Origin: JBQTGK01 sp052400665
GTDB lineage: Bacteria; Bacteroidota; Bacteroidia; Bacteroidales; Marinifilaceae
Length of the DNA stretch: 64,000 bases
Strand: one strand, 5' to 3'
NCBI GenBank assembly: GCA_052400665.1
Contig: JBQTGK010000005.1
The notes beneath the pieces are model-generated. The model saw only the letters and a program-made list of their open reading frames with translations, did no database searches and was not told the DNA's origin. Below are positions 27,393 to 35,837 of the stretch, piece after piece. A program made the translations under genes and the position numbers. Position 1 is the stretch's first letter, and each line of letters begins with the position of its first letter.

Positions 27393-28622
27393 TTACTTCA
27401 AGTATTTTTTCATATTTAACATGTTCTTGTAGGTTCGACCTGTGTATTGATCCAGCCAATTGTAGAATACTTCAATTTCTTTTTTATCAGCTTTAGCTTC
27501 ACGCCATTTTTTAAGATGAATTTCTGTGTTTTTAAAGATTTTCTCTTCTGCTTTTTCCAGCTGTTGAATGATTCCAGTTTTTTCGGCATTAATTAATTCT
27601 GAAATTTTCAAATATTTGTATCCGGCAGAACGAGAGATAGGGTAGCACTTGCTTTTTAATTCTAAAGCCATTGCATTTAAAATGCAGTTCTTTTTTCCTT
27701 TTGCACTTAAAACTTTGGGTAAATTTTTTCCGCCTTTTACCCAAATGGGTAATGCTATTGAGGTATTTGGGAATCCAATCTGAGTCCAGATGGTAGACAT
27801 ATCCTTAGCTTCATCTTTTTTTACTCCTTCAATCATAATCATCGATGAGGAACCGTGGCGGGTTATTAAATCGCCGGAATTAACAAAGTTATCACCGTAA
27901 GGAACTGTTTCAAATTCTTTTCTAAAATCACGTTTTAAAACAGGGTGCTTTAAACATCTCGAGAAGTTTTGAATTACGGTTTTTGCACTCATATCGCCGC
28001 AAGCATCGGCCTGGTAAAAAATATCCTGTGCTGTCTGGAAACGGATAAATCCATAGCCAATGTCTTTTTTGCCTGTAAACGAATAGTTTGTTCTAAGAAT
28101 ATAACCATTTGGGGCCTGTGCCGGATTGTTGGCATCGAATTTTGTAAATGTTTGGTTGTTTACTTCGTAGAATGCAACGTTTCCATCGGCATCTAATACG
28201 CCAAAGTGTGCAGCTAAACCCATAGGTTTTTTCCGTTTTTTTAGCAATTGTTCAAATTCTTCTAGGTTTGCACATTTTTGAAGTGCTTCTTTCATGAATT
28301 TTCCTTCCTGATCTTTAAAAGAAGTGGTATCCTTCATGTTCACATTGAAAGATGCAGAATTCATAATGGCAAATCCTACCGAATTGGAACCACCCCAAAC
28401 TTGTTCTCCTTTTTCATCATTGGAATTTATCATTCCGATGTATGGATATTTTCCATCGGTGAAGTATTTCATTTTGTTTTCGAAACTTTCGGTATCGCGA
28501 AGTTTCCAGATTATTGGACGACCATTTTTTGTGTATTTTCCCGAAATAACAGCAGTTGTGCAGGCATAGGATTGCCAGATAGATACTACCATTATTAGTA
28601 GCAGACTGAGTAGATTTTTCAT
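27393..28622 (-). CDS. Secreted C45-type Ntn-hydrolase-like acyltransferase
   Basis: The 409-aa protein has a signal peptide ending just before Cys21 (QSYA|CTTAVIS). A nucleophilic Cys at the new N-terminus, followed by the strand CTTAVISGKYTKNGRPIIWKLRD, is the arrangement of Ntn-hydrolases of the C45/acyl-CoA:6-aminopenicillanic acid acyltransferase and choloylglycine-hydrolase type. GFAIMNSASFN and FYEVNNQTFTKFDANN fit the later strands. Likely hydrolyses a linear amide in the periplasm; the substrate is unknown. Cys21 could alternatively be a lipidation site, but there is no clean lipobox. Confidence 0.75.
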   Translation of the reverse strand: MKNLLSLLLIMVVSIWQSYACTTAVISGKYTKNGRPIIWKLRDTESFENKMKYFTDGKYPYIGMINSNDEKGEQVWGGSNSVGFAIMNSASFNVNMKDTTSFKDQEGKFMKEALQKCANLEEFEQLLKKRKKPMGLAAHFGVLDADGNVAFYEVNNQTFTKFDANNPAQAPNGYILRTNYSFTGKKDIGYGFIRFQTAQDIFYQADACGDMSAKTVIQNFSRCLKHPVLKRDFRKEFETVPYGDNFVNSGDLITRHGSSSMIMIEGVKKDEAKDMSTIWTQIGFPNTSIALPIWVKGGKNLPKVLSAKGKKNCILNAMALELKSKCYPISRSAGYKYLKISELINAEKTGIIQQLEKAEEKIFKNTEIHLKKWREAKADKKEIEVFYNWLDQYTGRTYKNMLNMKKYLK

Positions 28623-28732
28623 TAGTTAGAGTGTGATTTAGTGTAATTGTTTTTAAGTGGCACTAATGTAATTATTAATTGTGAAAAGTAAATTAACTGC
28701 AGGAATGATTTACGAACGTTCATTTACTGTTT

Positions 28733-30124
28733 TTAATTATCAACAGGAATTAGTTTTAGTATTTTTCCCGGAAATTCAATCGCAACATAAATATAGCCAT
28801 CAGGACTGACTTCTACATTTCTTATACGCCCTATGTTTTCCAATAATTGTTCTTGATGAATTATATTTTCTCCATCTACTACACTACGATTAAGATGTGA
28901 AAAACGGAGCGAGCCACTTAGAATGTTATTTTTCCATGCCGGATAACGATCGCTTTTTACGAAAGTCATACCACAAGGAGCAATAGATGGTGTCCAGTGT
29001 ATTACGGGTTGTTCCATTCCTGCCATAATTGTATCACTTGTAATAATGGTTCCGTTGTAGTTAATACCATAAGAAACTCTTGGCCAGCCATAATTGGCAC
29101 CTTTTCGAATAATATTTATTTCATCGCCACCTTTTGGCCCATGTTCGTGCGACCATATTTGTTTGGTTTCGGGATGCATTACCAATCCCTGCGGATTTCG
29201 GTTGCCATAAGTATAAATTGACGACATTGCATTTTTATTATTAACAAATGGATTTGTGCTTGGAATCCTGCCATCATCTAGAATTCGATGAATTTTTCCA
29301 CAGTGATTGTCTAATTTTTGTGCATTGTTCCTATTTCCTCTGTCGCCCACCGAAAAGAAAAGGTAGCCATCTTTATCGAACTCTAATCTACATCCATAAT
29401 GATGTTTGGTATTGAAATCTGGTTCTGCTTTAAAAATTATTTCTTGATTTGTTAATGTATTTCCAGATAATTTTGCTCGCATAATAGCAGTATTACTACC
29501 TTTATTTCCTTCCTTATTAGAATAAGCTGAATAGGAGAAGTAGATCCATCCGTTCTCTTTGTATTTGGGATGCAGTTCGATGTCCAATAATCCTCCCTGA
29601 CCACCTGATTTTATTGGTGGTAATCCTTTTATTGGTGCTGATAGTTTTCCTCTCGAAAAGCGGTACAAATATCCCGAACGTTCTGTGATTAATAAATCTC
29701 CGTTAGGCAAAAATTCTAATCCCCAGGGAGATTCTAAACCGCTGACAATAGTATCAACTCTAAATTTTTGTACTTCAGACTCATGAATTTTAGAAGAAGA
29801 AGCAATTTGTTCTTTTAACTTTTCATCTTTAGATAATTCAATAACATAATCGGTTAGAGCATATAATTCTTTATCCGTAAATCCTTTTTCAAAAGCTGGC
29901 ATTCCTAATTCGGGTTGTCCGAATTTTATACTTCTAAATATATCTTCGAGAGAATTACCAAATTGCCAATTCCGATTAACAAAAGAGGAGCGATTGTTAT
30001 GATGGCATCCGGCACAATACTCTTCATATTGTGCTTTGGTGTCCTGTTTTTGAGGAAAAGCTTTTTTTACAAACAAAAATTGCGACAATCCTAAGAAAAG
30101 GAGGGATAGAAAAAATAATTTCAT
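28733..30124 (-). CDS. Cytochrome c / PQQ-type sugar dehydrogenase fusion
   Basis: Secreted two-domain protein (463 aa from the ATG at 30124; the longer frame adds 12 residues that would spoil the signal peptide). A c-type cytochrome domain comes first, with heme motif CAGCH at residues 37-41 and MPAF (axial Met) later, followed by a six-bladed GSDH/YliI-type domain beginning GLESPWGLEFLPNGDLLITERSG. Key segments include GGQGGLLDIELHPKY and SHEHGPKGGDEIN. Such enzymes oxidise aldoses at C1 using PQQ; the fused cytochrome would take the electrons. Monocistronic. Confidence 0.85.
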   Translation of the reverse strand: MKLFFLSLLFLGLSQFLFVKKAFPQKQDTKAQYEEYCAGCHHNNRSSFVNRNWQFGNSLEDIFRSIKFGQPELGMPAFEKGFTDKELYALTDYVIELSKDEKLKEQIASSSKIHESEVQKFRVDTIVSGLESPWGLEFLPNGDLLITERSGYLYRFSRGKLSAPIKGLPPIKSGGQGGLLDIELHPKYKENGWIYFSYSAYSNKEGNKGSNTAIMRAKLSGNTLTNQEIIFKAEPDFNTKHHYGCRLEFDKDGYLFFSVGDRGNRNNAQKLDNHCGKIHRILDDGRIPSTNPFVNNKNAMSSIYTYGNRNPQGLVMHPETKQIWSHEHGPKGGDEINIIRKGANYGWPRVSYGINYNGTIITSDTIMAGMEQPVIHWTPSIAPCGMTFVKSDRYPAWKNNILSGSLRFSHLNRSVVDGENIIHQEQLLENIGRIRNVEVSPDGYIYVAIEFPGKILKLIPVDN

Positions 30125-30269
30125 AATATCGTGTGTTAAACAAGTATTGATTAGTAGCAAGTTACAAAAAGTAATGCGCTAAAACGATATTTTTCAATCA
30201 CTTTTCCAGATGAAATTTGGCTTGATTTTCGATAACAGATAATCTACATCATAAGCAAATCAATAATAA

Positions 30270-30572
30270 TTATTTTCTGTCTTCTCTAAAACGATATTCT
30301 TCACGCACTTTCTGAATGATATCAGTATCAATTTCAGCAATAATTACATCTTCATGTTCCTTAAGAATAGTAGGAGAGATATTGTAATCAATCCAGAGCG
30401 GACAGAATATTGGATTGCCATATTCATTTCCTGCTCGGTTTAAACTCAGCATATAAATTTGATTATCGAGTGCACGAGTAATTACAAAATGTTGCCAGCT
30501 TGGAAAACTGTTATCCCTGTAAAAGGCAACCGGATGAAGTAAAAAATCGATATTATGCTGGAATGCTAATCC
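30270..30572 (-). pseudogene. C-terminal remnant of a nitrilase-family amidohydrolase
   Basis: About 100 residues match only the C-terminal third of carbon-nitrogen hydrolases: the PSWQHFVITRALDNQIYMLSLNRAG segment (in intact enzymes usually near residue 180) and the C-terminal II-AEIDTDIIQKVREEYRFRED. The catalytic Glu, Lys and Cys all lie in the missing N-terminal part, so it cannot be an active nitrilase. The frame runs up to an ATG at 30605, but those first 11 codons are the glyS terminator hairpin and T-run, so that start is an artefact. I mark it as a decayed gene. Confidence 0.6.
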
Positions 30573-30603
30573 AAAAAAAAGGCCATCCTCAATGAGAATG
30601 GCC
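30573..30603 (-). terminator. Intrinsic terminator of glyS
   Basis: On the minus strand: GGCCATTCTC / GAGGATGGCC (10 bp stem, one G·U, loop ATT) followed by eight Ts, 24 bp downstream of the glyS stop. Confidence 0.9.
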
Positions 30604-30626
30604 ATTACTATATCTGTAAGAAAAGA

Positions 30627-32180
30627 TTATTTCAATTGCTTGAATAATTTTTTCATGCTTACTTCATTTTCGATAATATCATGCAATTTAGAAATCTCAA
30701 CACGTTCTTGAGCCATGGTATCGCGATGACGAATGGTAACCGTGTTGTCTTCTAAAGATTGATGATCGACAGTTACACAGAAAGGAGTACCAATAGCATC
30801 CTGACGACGGTAACGTTTACCAATTGAATCTTTCTCGTCGTACTGACAGTTGAAATCGAATTTCAAGTCGCTGATGATATCACGAGCTTTATCTGGAAGA
30901 CCATCTTTTTTTGTTAATGGCATAACACAAAGCTTAACCGGCGCTAGAGCAAGAGGCAAACGAAGAACTACACGCTCATCTACCTTACCATCTTCTTTCT
31001 CGATTTTTTCTTCCTGATATGCTTCTGACATAATTTGTAAGAACATACGATCTACCCCAATCGAAGTCTCTACTACATAAGGAACGTAGCTTTTGTTTAG
31101 TTCTGGATCGAAATATTGAATTTTCTTACCTGAGAATTCCTGATGTTGTTTCAAATCGAAATCGGTACGAGAGTGAATTCCTTCAACCTCCTTAAACCCG
31201 AATGGAAATTTAAATTCCACATCGGTAGCCGCGTTGGCATAATGAGCCAATTTATCGTGATCGTGGAAACGGTACTTGCTATCTTCAAAACCCAAAGCCT
31301 TGTGCCAGCTCATACGAGTTTCTTTCCATTTGTCAAACCATTTCATTTCATCGCCCGGACGAACAAAAAATTGAAGCTCCATTTGCTCGAATTCACGCAT
31401 ACGGAAAATGAACTGACGAGCAACAATTTCGTTACGGAATGCTTTACCAATTTGTGCAATCCCGAAAGGAATTTTCATACGACCTGTTTTTTGAACATTC
31501 AGGTAGTTTACAAAAATACCCTGTGCAGTTTCCGGACGAAGATAGATTTTGCTACTTCCATCCGATGTAGAACCCATATCGGTAGAGAACATCAGGTTAA
31601 ACTGACGAACATCGGTCCAATTTTTAGATCCTGAAATAGGACAAGCAATCTCATTATCAACAATGATCTGCTTCAACTCATCTAAATCATTTTTGTCCAA
31701 AGCATCAACAAAACGCTTGTGAACAGCATCCATCTTTTCTTTGTTAGCCAATACACGAGGATTGGTTTCGCGGAACTGAGCTTCGTCGAAACTCTCGCCA
31801 AACTTCTTTTTCGCTTTGGCAACTTCCTTGTCCATTTTTCCTTCGTACTTTGCCATTAAATCCTCAATTAAAACATCAGCACGGTAACGTTTCTTGGAAT
31901 CTTTGTTATCAATCAATGGATCATTAAAAGCATCAACGTGGCCCGAAGCTTTCCAAATGGTTGGATGCATAAAAATTGCAGAATCAATACCCACTACATT
32001 TTCGTGTAGTTTTACCATTGAATCCCACCAGTATTTTTTAATGTTGTTTTTCAATTCAACGCCCAATTGTGCGTAATCGTAAACTGCACTTAAACCATCA
32101 TAAATTTCTGATGATTGAAATACGAATCCGTATTCTTTACAATGAGCTACCAGTTTTTTGAAAACATCTTCCTGAGCCAT
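30627..32180 (-). CDS. glyS: Glycine--tRNA ligase
   Basis: Class II dimeric (alpha2) glycyl-tRNA synthetase of 517 aa, the form used by this phylum. Motifs in order: the early FQSSEIYDGLSAVYDYAQLGVELKNN, the insertion domain, motif 2 FRNEIVARQFIFRMREFEQMELQFFVRP, motif 3 GVDRMFLQIM, and a C-terminal anticodon-binding domain with PFCVTVDHQSLEDNTVTIRHRDTMAQ. Single gene with a strong terminator. Confidence 0.97.
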   Translation of the reverse strand: MAQEDVFKKLVAHCKEYGFVFQSSEIYDGLSAVYDYAQLGVELKNNIKKYWWDSMVKLHENVVGIDSAIFMHPTIWKASGHVDAFNDPLIDNKDSKKRYRADVLIEDLMAKYEGKMDKEVAKAKKKFGESFDEAQFRETNPRVLANKEKMDAVHKRFVDALDKNDLDELKQIIVDNEIACPISGSKNWTDVRQFNLMFSTDMGSTSDGSSKIYLRPETAQGIFVNYLNVQKTGRMKIPFGIAQIGKAFRNEIVARQFIFRMREFEQMELQFFVRPGDEMKWFDKWKETRMSWHKALGFEDSKYRFHDHDKLAHYANAATDVEFKFPFGFKEVEGIHSRTDFDLKQHQEFSGKKIQYFDPELNKSYVPYVVETSIGVDRMFLQIMSEAYQEEKIEKEDGKVDERVVLRLPLALAPVKLCVMPLTKKDGLPDKARDIISDLKFDFNCQYDEKDSIGKRYRRQDAIGTPFCVTVDHQSLEDNTVTIRHRDTMAQERVEISKLHDIIENEVSMKKLFKQLK

Positions 32181-32344
32181 AAATCTTATATTTTGAGTTT
32201 ATTTAAAAATTTTGGATTGATATTTAGGCCTTTTCCGTTGAAAATCAATCTGCCCAAATAATAAATGAAAAGCAAAAATACAAAAAAATGCCAATTAACA
32301 ATCTTGTAAATCGGCAAATTAATAATCTTATTAGATGAATTTAT

Positions 32345-32590
32345 TTATTCATCTACCTCTTCAAAATCTACATAATCGCCAATATCTTTTTTGTTGGGAT
32401 TGGTTTTCTTATCAAAGGACTTGTCGATTGTTACTTCGCCTTCTTTTTTTGTGTTTTGTTGCTGTTGTTTGGCTTGTTCCTGCATTTTGTCGAAGGTTTT
32501 TTTGACTAAAACAGGGAACAATGCTTTAAAAACTAGCTTGAGCAGATAATAAATGCCGACAACAATAATAATAAACTTTATAAATGCCAT
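32345..32590 (-). CDS. DUF4834 family small membrane protein
   Basis: 81-aa protein with one N-terminal helix (FIKFIIIVVGIYYLLKLVF), a Gln/Lys-rich stretch around residues 35-50 and an acidic C-terminus (DIGDYVDFEEVDE), the pattern of DUF4834. Function unknown; it lies upstream of glyS with a 160-bp gap. Confidence 0.8.
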   Translation of the reverse strand: MAFIKFIIIVVGIYYLLKLVFKALFPVLVKKTFDKMQEQAKQQQQNTKKEGEVTIDKSFDKKTNPNKKDIGDYVDFEEVDE

Positions 32591-32906
32591 ATTCTAATAC
32601 TTTTGGAAAGCAAAGATAAGCATTTCATTTTTTTGGGGGCTGTTCTACAGCAATTGCTTTTGGGCGTTCCCTTCGGTCGGGCTTTTCGTTGCAAGTCCTT
32701 GCTCATTCTTCGCTGTGGGCTTTTCACTCCAATCTCTAAGTCAAGTTAAAGTTTTGTTAATTAAGCACAAACTTCTTTAAGTAGTAATAGTCTAAAGATA
32801 AATATTTTGAAGAGTTGTATAGTTTTCATAAATTTGAATCTCGTAAATTATGTTATAATGGAATGATCAATTAAACAAGAAGTTTTCCTAAAATCAAAAT
32901 TTAGCC
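32591..32906. other. Intergenic region with repeat-like GC-richer stretch
   Basis: 316 bp with no gene. Positions 32638-32738 are less AT-rich than the surroundings and carry short echoing phrases (GGGCGTTCCC, GTCGGGCTTTTCG, GTGGGCTTTTCACT) like multicopy intergenic sequences of Bacteroidota. The remainder is AT-rich and probably carries the promoter of the toxin-like gene at 32907; no exact TAnnTTTG box was found. Confidence 0.35.
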
Positions 32907-33917
32907 ATGGATCATCAACTTTACAATACCATACAAGAACTCGGCAGAAGCATACAGTCGGCTCAGGAAGATGCAAAAAGACAGTGTACAAGTTCAAATG
33001 TAAACCCGCAAAATGCATTTCAATCGGCACTCAACTACACAATGCAGCAGTATGTACACAATATGCATACCTACCTAAATATCGATCGGGTACTCGGTTT
33101 CCCCATTCAACCAATGGGGTACAGTAGCGAAAGCGAAGTCTCCGATCGAGGCGTAAAAATTCGTGTTGCTCTGTATCATTATCCGCCGGTAAAACCAATG
33201 ATCATAGAAGCACCCGAAATGATTTTGGAATTGCGAGCAATAGTAGATAAAGATGGGCAAATGAGGTATCATTTTACGAATCGCTTTTCCAATCCAGAAG
33301 ATTTGAAAGCACTGGGTAAAAACTTACCCGAGGGGGCATGCCTTGTTTTAAACGAAAATGGATCGCTAAGTGTTGAATATATAGAAGAGCCATTTCTGAA
33401 ACCTTCAGAGGGAAGTTTCTTTTCAGTAACTGGTGAGGATACATCTAGTGGAGGGATAACAGGCAGAGATGTCTTAGGTGGAGCTTTTACAATGGAAGGT
33501 GCATACAGTACATTGTTGCATAATCATACGAGTTATAAAACAACTAATGGATTAACAAAAAATATCTATAAGGCAAATGGACGGATTAGATCGGCTAGAG
33601 CACGAGGTTATGCAAATGCATCAAAAACTTTGAAATATGTTGGAGAAGTAGGAAATGTTGTAACCACAGGAATGTCTTATTATGATATTGCCAAAGGAGA
33701 TTCACAACCGATTACTTATGTTGATGCTGGGGTTGGAACAATGGGTATATTAGCTTCTGGAGTATCTTATTTTTACGGTGTACAAATACCTGTAGTTGGA
33801 GAAGTTGTTGCGATTTATGGGACGCTTAGATTGACTTGGGATGTATCTTTTAATTTGGGTATACATTATGGTCCGAGTACTTGGTATGGTGATAATGATT
33901 ATAAATGGTTTGAGTAA
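32907..33917 (+). CDS. Toxin-like protein: N-terminal module plus hydrophobic C-terminal tip
   Basis: 336-aa protein, not recognised by family. Residues 1-160 form a module without signal peptide (Gln/Asn-rich helix, then SDRGVKIRVALYHYPPVKP and NPEDLKALGKNLPEGA); decaying copies of this module recur at 34369 and 35838. Residues 160-200 are a Gly/Ser/Thr linker. The tip (about 205-336) starts with KANGRIRSARAR and continues with Gly-rich hydrophobic helices (DAGVGTMGILASG, VVGEVVAIYG) and an aromatic acidic end (WYGDNDYKWFE). A 4-TM protein follows after 6 bp. The arrangement fits a polymorphic toxin with a membrane-acting tip and its immunity protein; this is inference from architecture. Confidence 0.6.
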   Translation: MDHQLYNTIQELGRSIQSAQEDAKRQCTSSNVNPQNAFQSALNYTMQQYVHNMHTYLNIDRVLGFPIQPMGYSSESEVSDRGVKIRVALYHYPPVKPMIIEAPEMILELRAIVDKDGQMRYHFTNRFSNPEDLKALGKNLPEGACLVLNENGSLSVEYIEEPFLKPSEGSFFSVTGEDTSSGGITGRDVLGGAFTMEGAYSTLLHNHTSYKTTNGLTKNIYKANGRIRSARARGYANASKTLKYVGEVGNVVTTGMSYYDIAKGDSQPITYVDAGVGTMGILASGVSYFYGVQIPVVGEVVAIYGTLRLTWDVSFNLGIHYGPSTWYGDNDYKWFE

Positions 33918-33923
33918 CAACTT

Positions 33924-34331
33924 ATGAGGAATATTTATTATATGATATGGTCTGATGCAATTATAAGTTTTAAGAAGCATCAGCCAGATAGAACGAATTG
34001 GAAATTTACTTTATTTGTATATATTACTTGGATACACGCATTAAATTGGTGGATCATCTTTATTTGGTTAAAATATTTTGATGTACTGAATATCCCACTC
34101 ATAACAATAGATGTTTTCATAAGTGATATGATAAATAAATTTGTTGCATTTACTATCATGTTTGCATTGCCTTTTGGTGTTTTGAATTATTTCTTAGTAT
34201 TCCATAATAATCGATACAAGAAAATAATTCAGAAATATAGAGATGTTAAATTAAGATACGCTCCTATTTATTCATTTACAATTGCATTGGGGGCTTTTAT
34301 TACAGCAGTATTGTACGGGCTTCTTACTTAA
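33924..34331 (+). CDS. 4-TM membrane protein, probable immunity partner
   Basis: 135-aa integral membrane protein: a helical N-terminus, two helices (about 28-49 and 66-95 region), a cytoplasmic segment NRYKKIIQKYRD, then a last hairpin (APIYSFTIALGAFITAVLYG). It starts 6 bp after the toxin-like gene. The Y-x-x-I-[IV]-x-K-Y segment is shared with the proteins at 35072 and 62504, which follow comparable toxin-like genes. I read it as an immunity protein by position and family; no function is proven. Confidence 0.6.
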   Translation: MRNIYYMIWSDAIISFKKHQPDRTNWKFTLFVYITWIHALNWWIIFIWLKYFDVLNIPLITIDVFISDMINKFVAFTIMFALPFGVLNYFLVFHNNRYKKIIQKYRDVKLRYAPIYSFTIALGAFITAVLYGLLT

Positions 34332-34368
34332 AAAGTAAAATAAATATTTGTGTAAGCTTTAAAGCTAT

Positions 34369-35079
34369 ATGATCTTGGAATTACGGGCAACAGTGGATAC
34401 CAATGGCAGAATGGAGTATCAACTTTCTAATTATTTTGCCAACCCTGAGGATTTAAAAGCATTAGCACCACATTTGCCGGAAGGGAGCTGTTTAATTTTG
34501 TTGGAAGATGGATCATTAAGTGTTGAGGAAATTGAAGAAGGAGGTGTTGGATTTTCAGAAGGATTTTCTGAACCGAATTATTCCATGTGTGGAGACCCAA
34601 CGCAGTCTATTGGTAGTGAGAATACTCAGAATAATACTTTTGATTGGGGAGGTGCTACTGGTGTAGGAATGACAGGTGCTGGCATTCTTGGTGACAGGAT
34701 ACATAATGTAATGCTAGATAGAGGTAAATATTTACCACGAACTTGTAAAACTCTGTTGGGAAAACCTTATGGAATTAGAAAGACTGGTGAAATAGTATTA
34801 CGATCAAGAATCGCCAATTTAGCCATTAATGCTAAGTATCTAAATTACGCTCGTGTTGGAGGAAAGGCTTTAGGTGTAGTTGGTGCTGCGGCATCTATTG
34901 TTCCTGCTGGTTATGATGTAATAACAAGTCCATCCGCGGGTAATGTTACCAGTCTGGCTGTTAAAACTATTGCTGTAGGAGTTGCCTTTATTCCTGTTGT
35001 TGGATGGGGAGTGGCATTAGGAATCGGAGTTGCCGACGCAGTCTGGGGGGATCAATTATATAACTGGATAGATGAATAA
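34369..35079 (+). CDS. Toxin-like tip cassette with truncated N-terminal module
   Basis: 236 aa. The frame starts at the MILELRATVDTNGRMEYQLSNYF point of the module found at 32907, so the first ~75 residues of the module are absent and it looks like a displaced, 5'-truncated cassette. After an acidic/Gly linker, the tip (about 120-236) has basic motifs (KPYGIRKTGEIVLRSR), then long Gly/Ala/Val hydrophobic helices (ALGVVGAAASIVPAG, VKTIAVGVAFIPVVGWGVALGIGV) and ends WGDQLYNWIDE. It overlaps the next gene by 8 bp. It may be a silent cassette awaiting recombination or may use the ATG at 34369. Confidence 0.5.
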   Translation: MILELRATVDTNGRMEYQLSNYFANPEDLKALAPHLPEGSCLILLEDGSLSVEEIEEGGVGFSEGFSEPNYSMCGDPTQSIGSENTQNNTFDWGGATGVGMTGAGILGDRIHNVMLDRGKYLPRTCKTLLGKPYGIRKTGEIVLRSRIANLAINAKYLNYARVGGKALGVVGAAASIVPAGYDVITSPSAGNVTSLAVKTIAVGVAFIPVVGWGVALGIGVADAVWGDQLYNWIDE

Positions 35080-35470
35080 GTTTAATTATAAAAAAATGGA
35101 TTACATATTTTATAAGCTTTATAGGGTGTCACAAAGATCGTCAATTCCGGAGATTGCTGGTTTATTGGCCGAACTTATTTTTACAATTTGTTTGTCTTTT
35201 AATGTTTTGTCTTTTATTGTTTTATTAAATAAGATGAGTATTATTGAATATTACCCATCAAAGTCAAGTTTTATTCTTATTTCAGTAGGAATATTTATTA
35301 TAACAAGTATGCTTTTTTTTATTAATTCACGTTATAAGCATATTGTTGAAAAGTATAAAATAGAAAGTGACATGGCAAGATCCATAGGAAATCTATTTGT
35401 AGGTGTATATGTGGTTTTATCATTTGCTTTTCTGTTGGTGATAGCATTTTATAGACCAGAAATTTTTTAG
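35072..35470 (+). CDS. 4-TM membrane protein, probable immunity partner
   Basis: 132-aa membrane protein overlapping the toxin-like cassette by 8 bp, which implies coupled translation. Pattern: MDYIFYKLYR start, two helices (about 33-52, 66-83), cytoplasmic RYKHIVEKYKIES, then two further helices ending in LVIAFYRPEIF. Clearly related to the protein at 62504 (YAHIIEKYEKES; similar N-terminus IFFKIYQ) and more distantly to that at 33924. The start may also be the internal Met9. Confidence 0.62.
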   Translation: MNKFNYKKMDYIFYKLYRVSQRSSIPEIAGLLAELIFTICLSFNVLSFIVLLNKMSIIEYYPSKSSFILISVGIFIITSMLFFINSRYKHIVEKYKIESDMARSIGNLFVGVYVVLSFAFLLVIAFYRPEIF

Positions 35471-35687
35471 AAAGAGTAATGAGTGAGATGGTTTCAAATT
35501 GGAATGTTAGCCATGGCATATGTCTTGATAAGTGCTATTATTTGGCTTTGGTGTTTTGTTTTGGATTATACTTATTTATTGTCTTCTGTTGTTTGTATTT
35601 TCATTTTTAATGATGGAAGTAAGCTATGGTAACCCTAAAATGCATGTGTTTTAAAGAATGCCTATTATTTCTTTTGTTGTTTTTAGA
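35471..35687 (+). other. Intergenic, no intact gene
   Basis: About 215 bp of T-rich sequence with short hydrophobic reading frames broken by stops; possibly the decayed end of another toxin tip or partner. Nothing assignable. Confidence 0.3.
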
Positions 35688-35837
35688 ATGTTTTATCTTT
35701 TCTTCAAAAAAATTTATAAAAGAGACCCTGAAAATACAGCTTGGGTGTTTCAGAAAAAATCTATCCAAGATGTGATATTTTCAATGTTATTTTGGTTGCT
35801 GGGTGTTGGGTTGCCATTTTTCTTAGTCATGTTATAA
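35688..35837 (+). pseudogene. Short membrane ORF, remnant of an immunity-type gene
   Basis: 49 codons coding MFYLFFKKIYKRDPENTAWVF and one hydrophobic helix (DVIFSMLFWLLGVGLPFFLVML). The FKKIYKRDPENTAWVF start resembles the N-terminal part of the partner protein at 33924 (FKKHQPDRTNWKF), but the other helices are missing. It lies just before a decayed copy of the toxin module. Either a truncated immunity gene or a small membrane protein. Confidence 0.35.

Noticed and set aside
30573..30605. Coding start of the short nitrilase-like frame
   Set aside because: These bases are the glyS terminator hairpin and its T-run.
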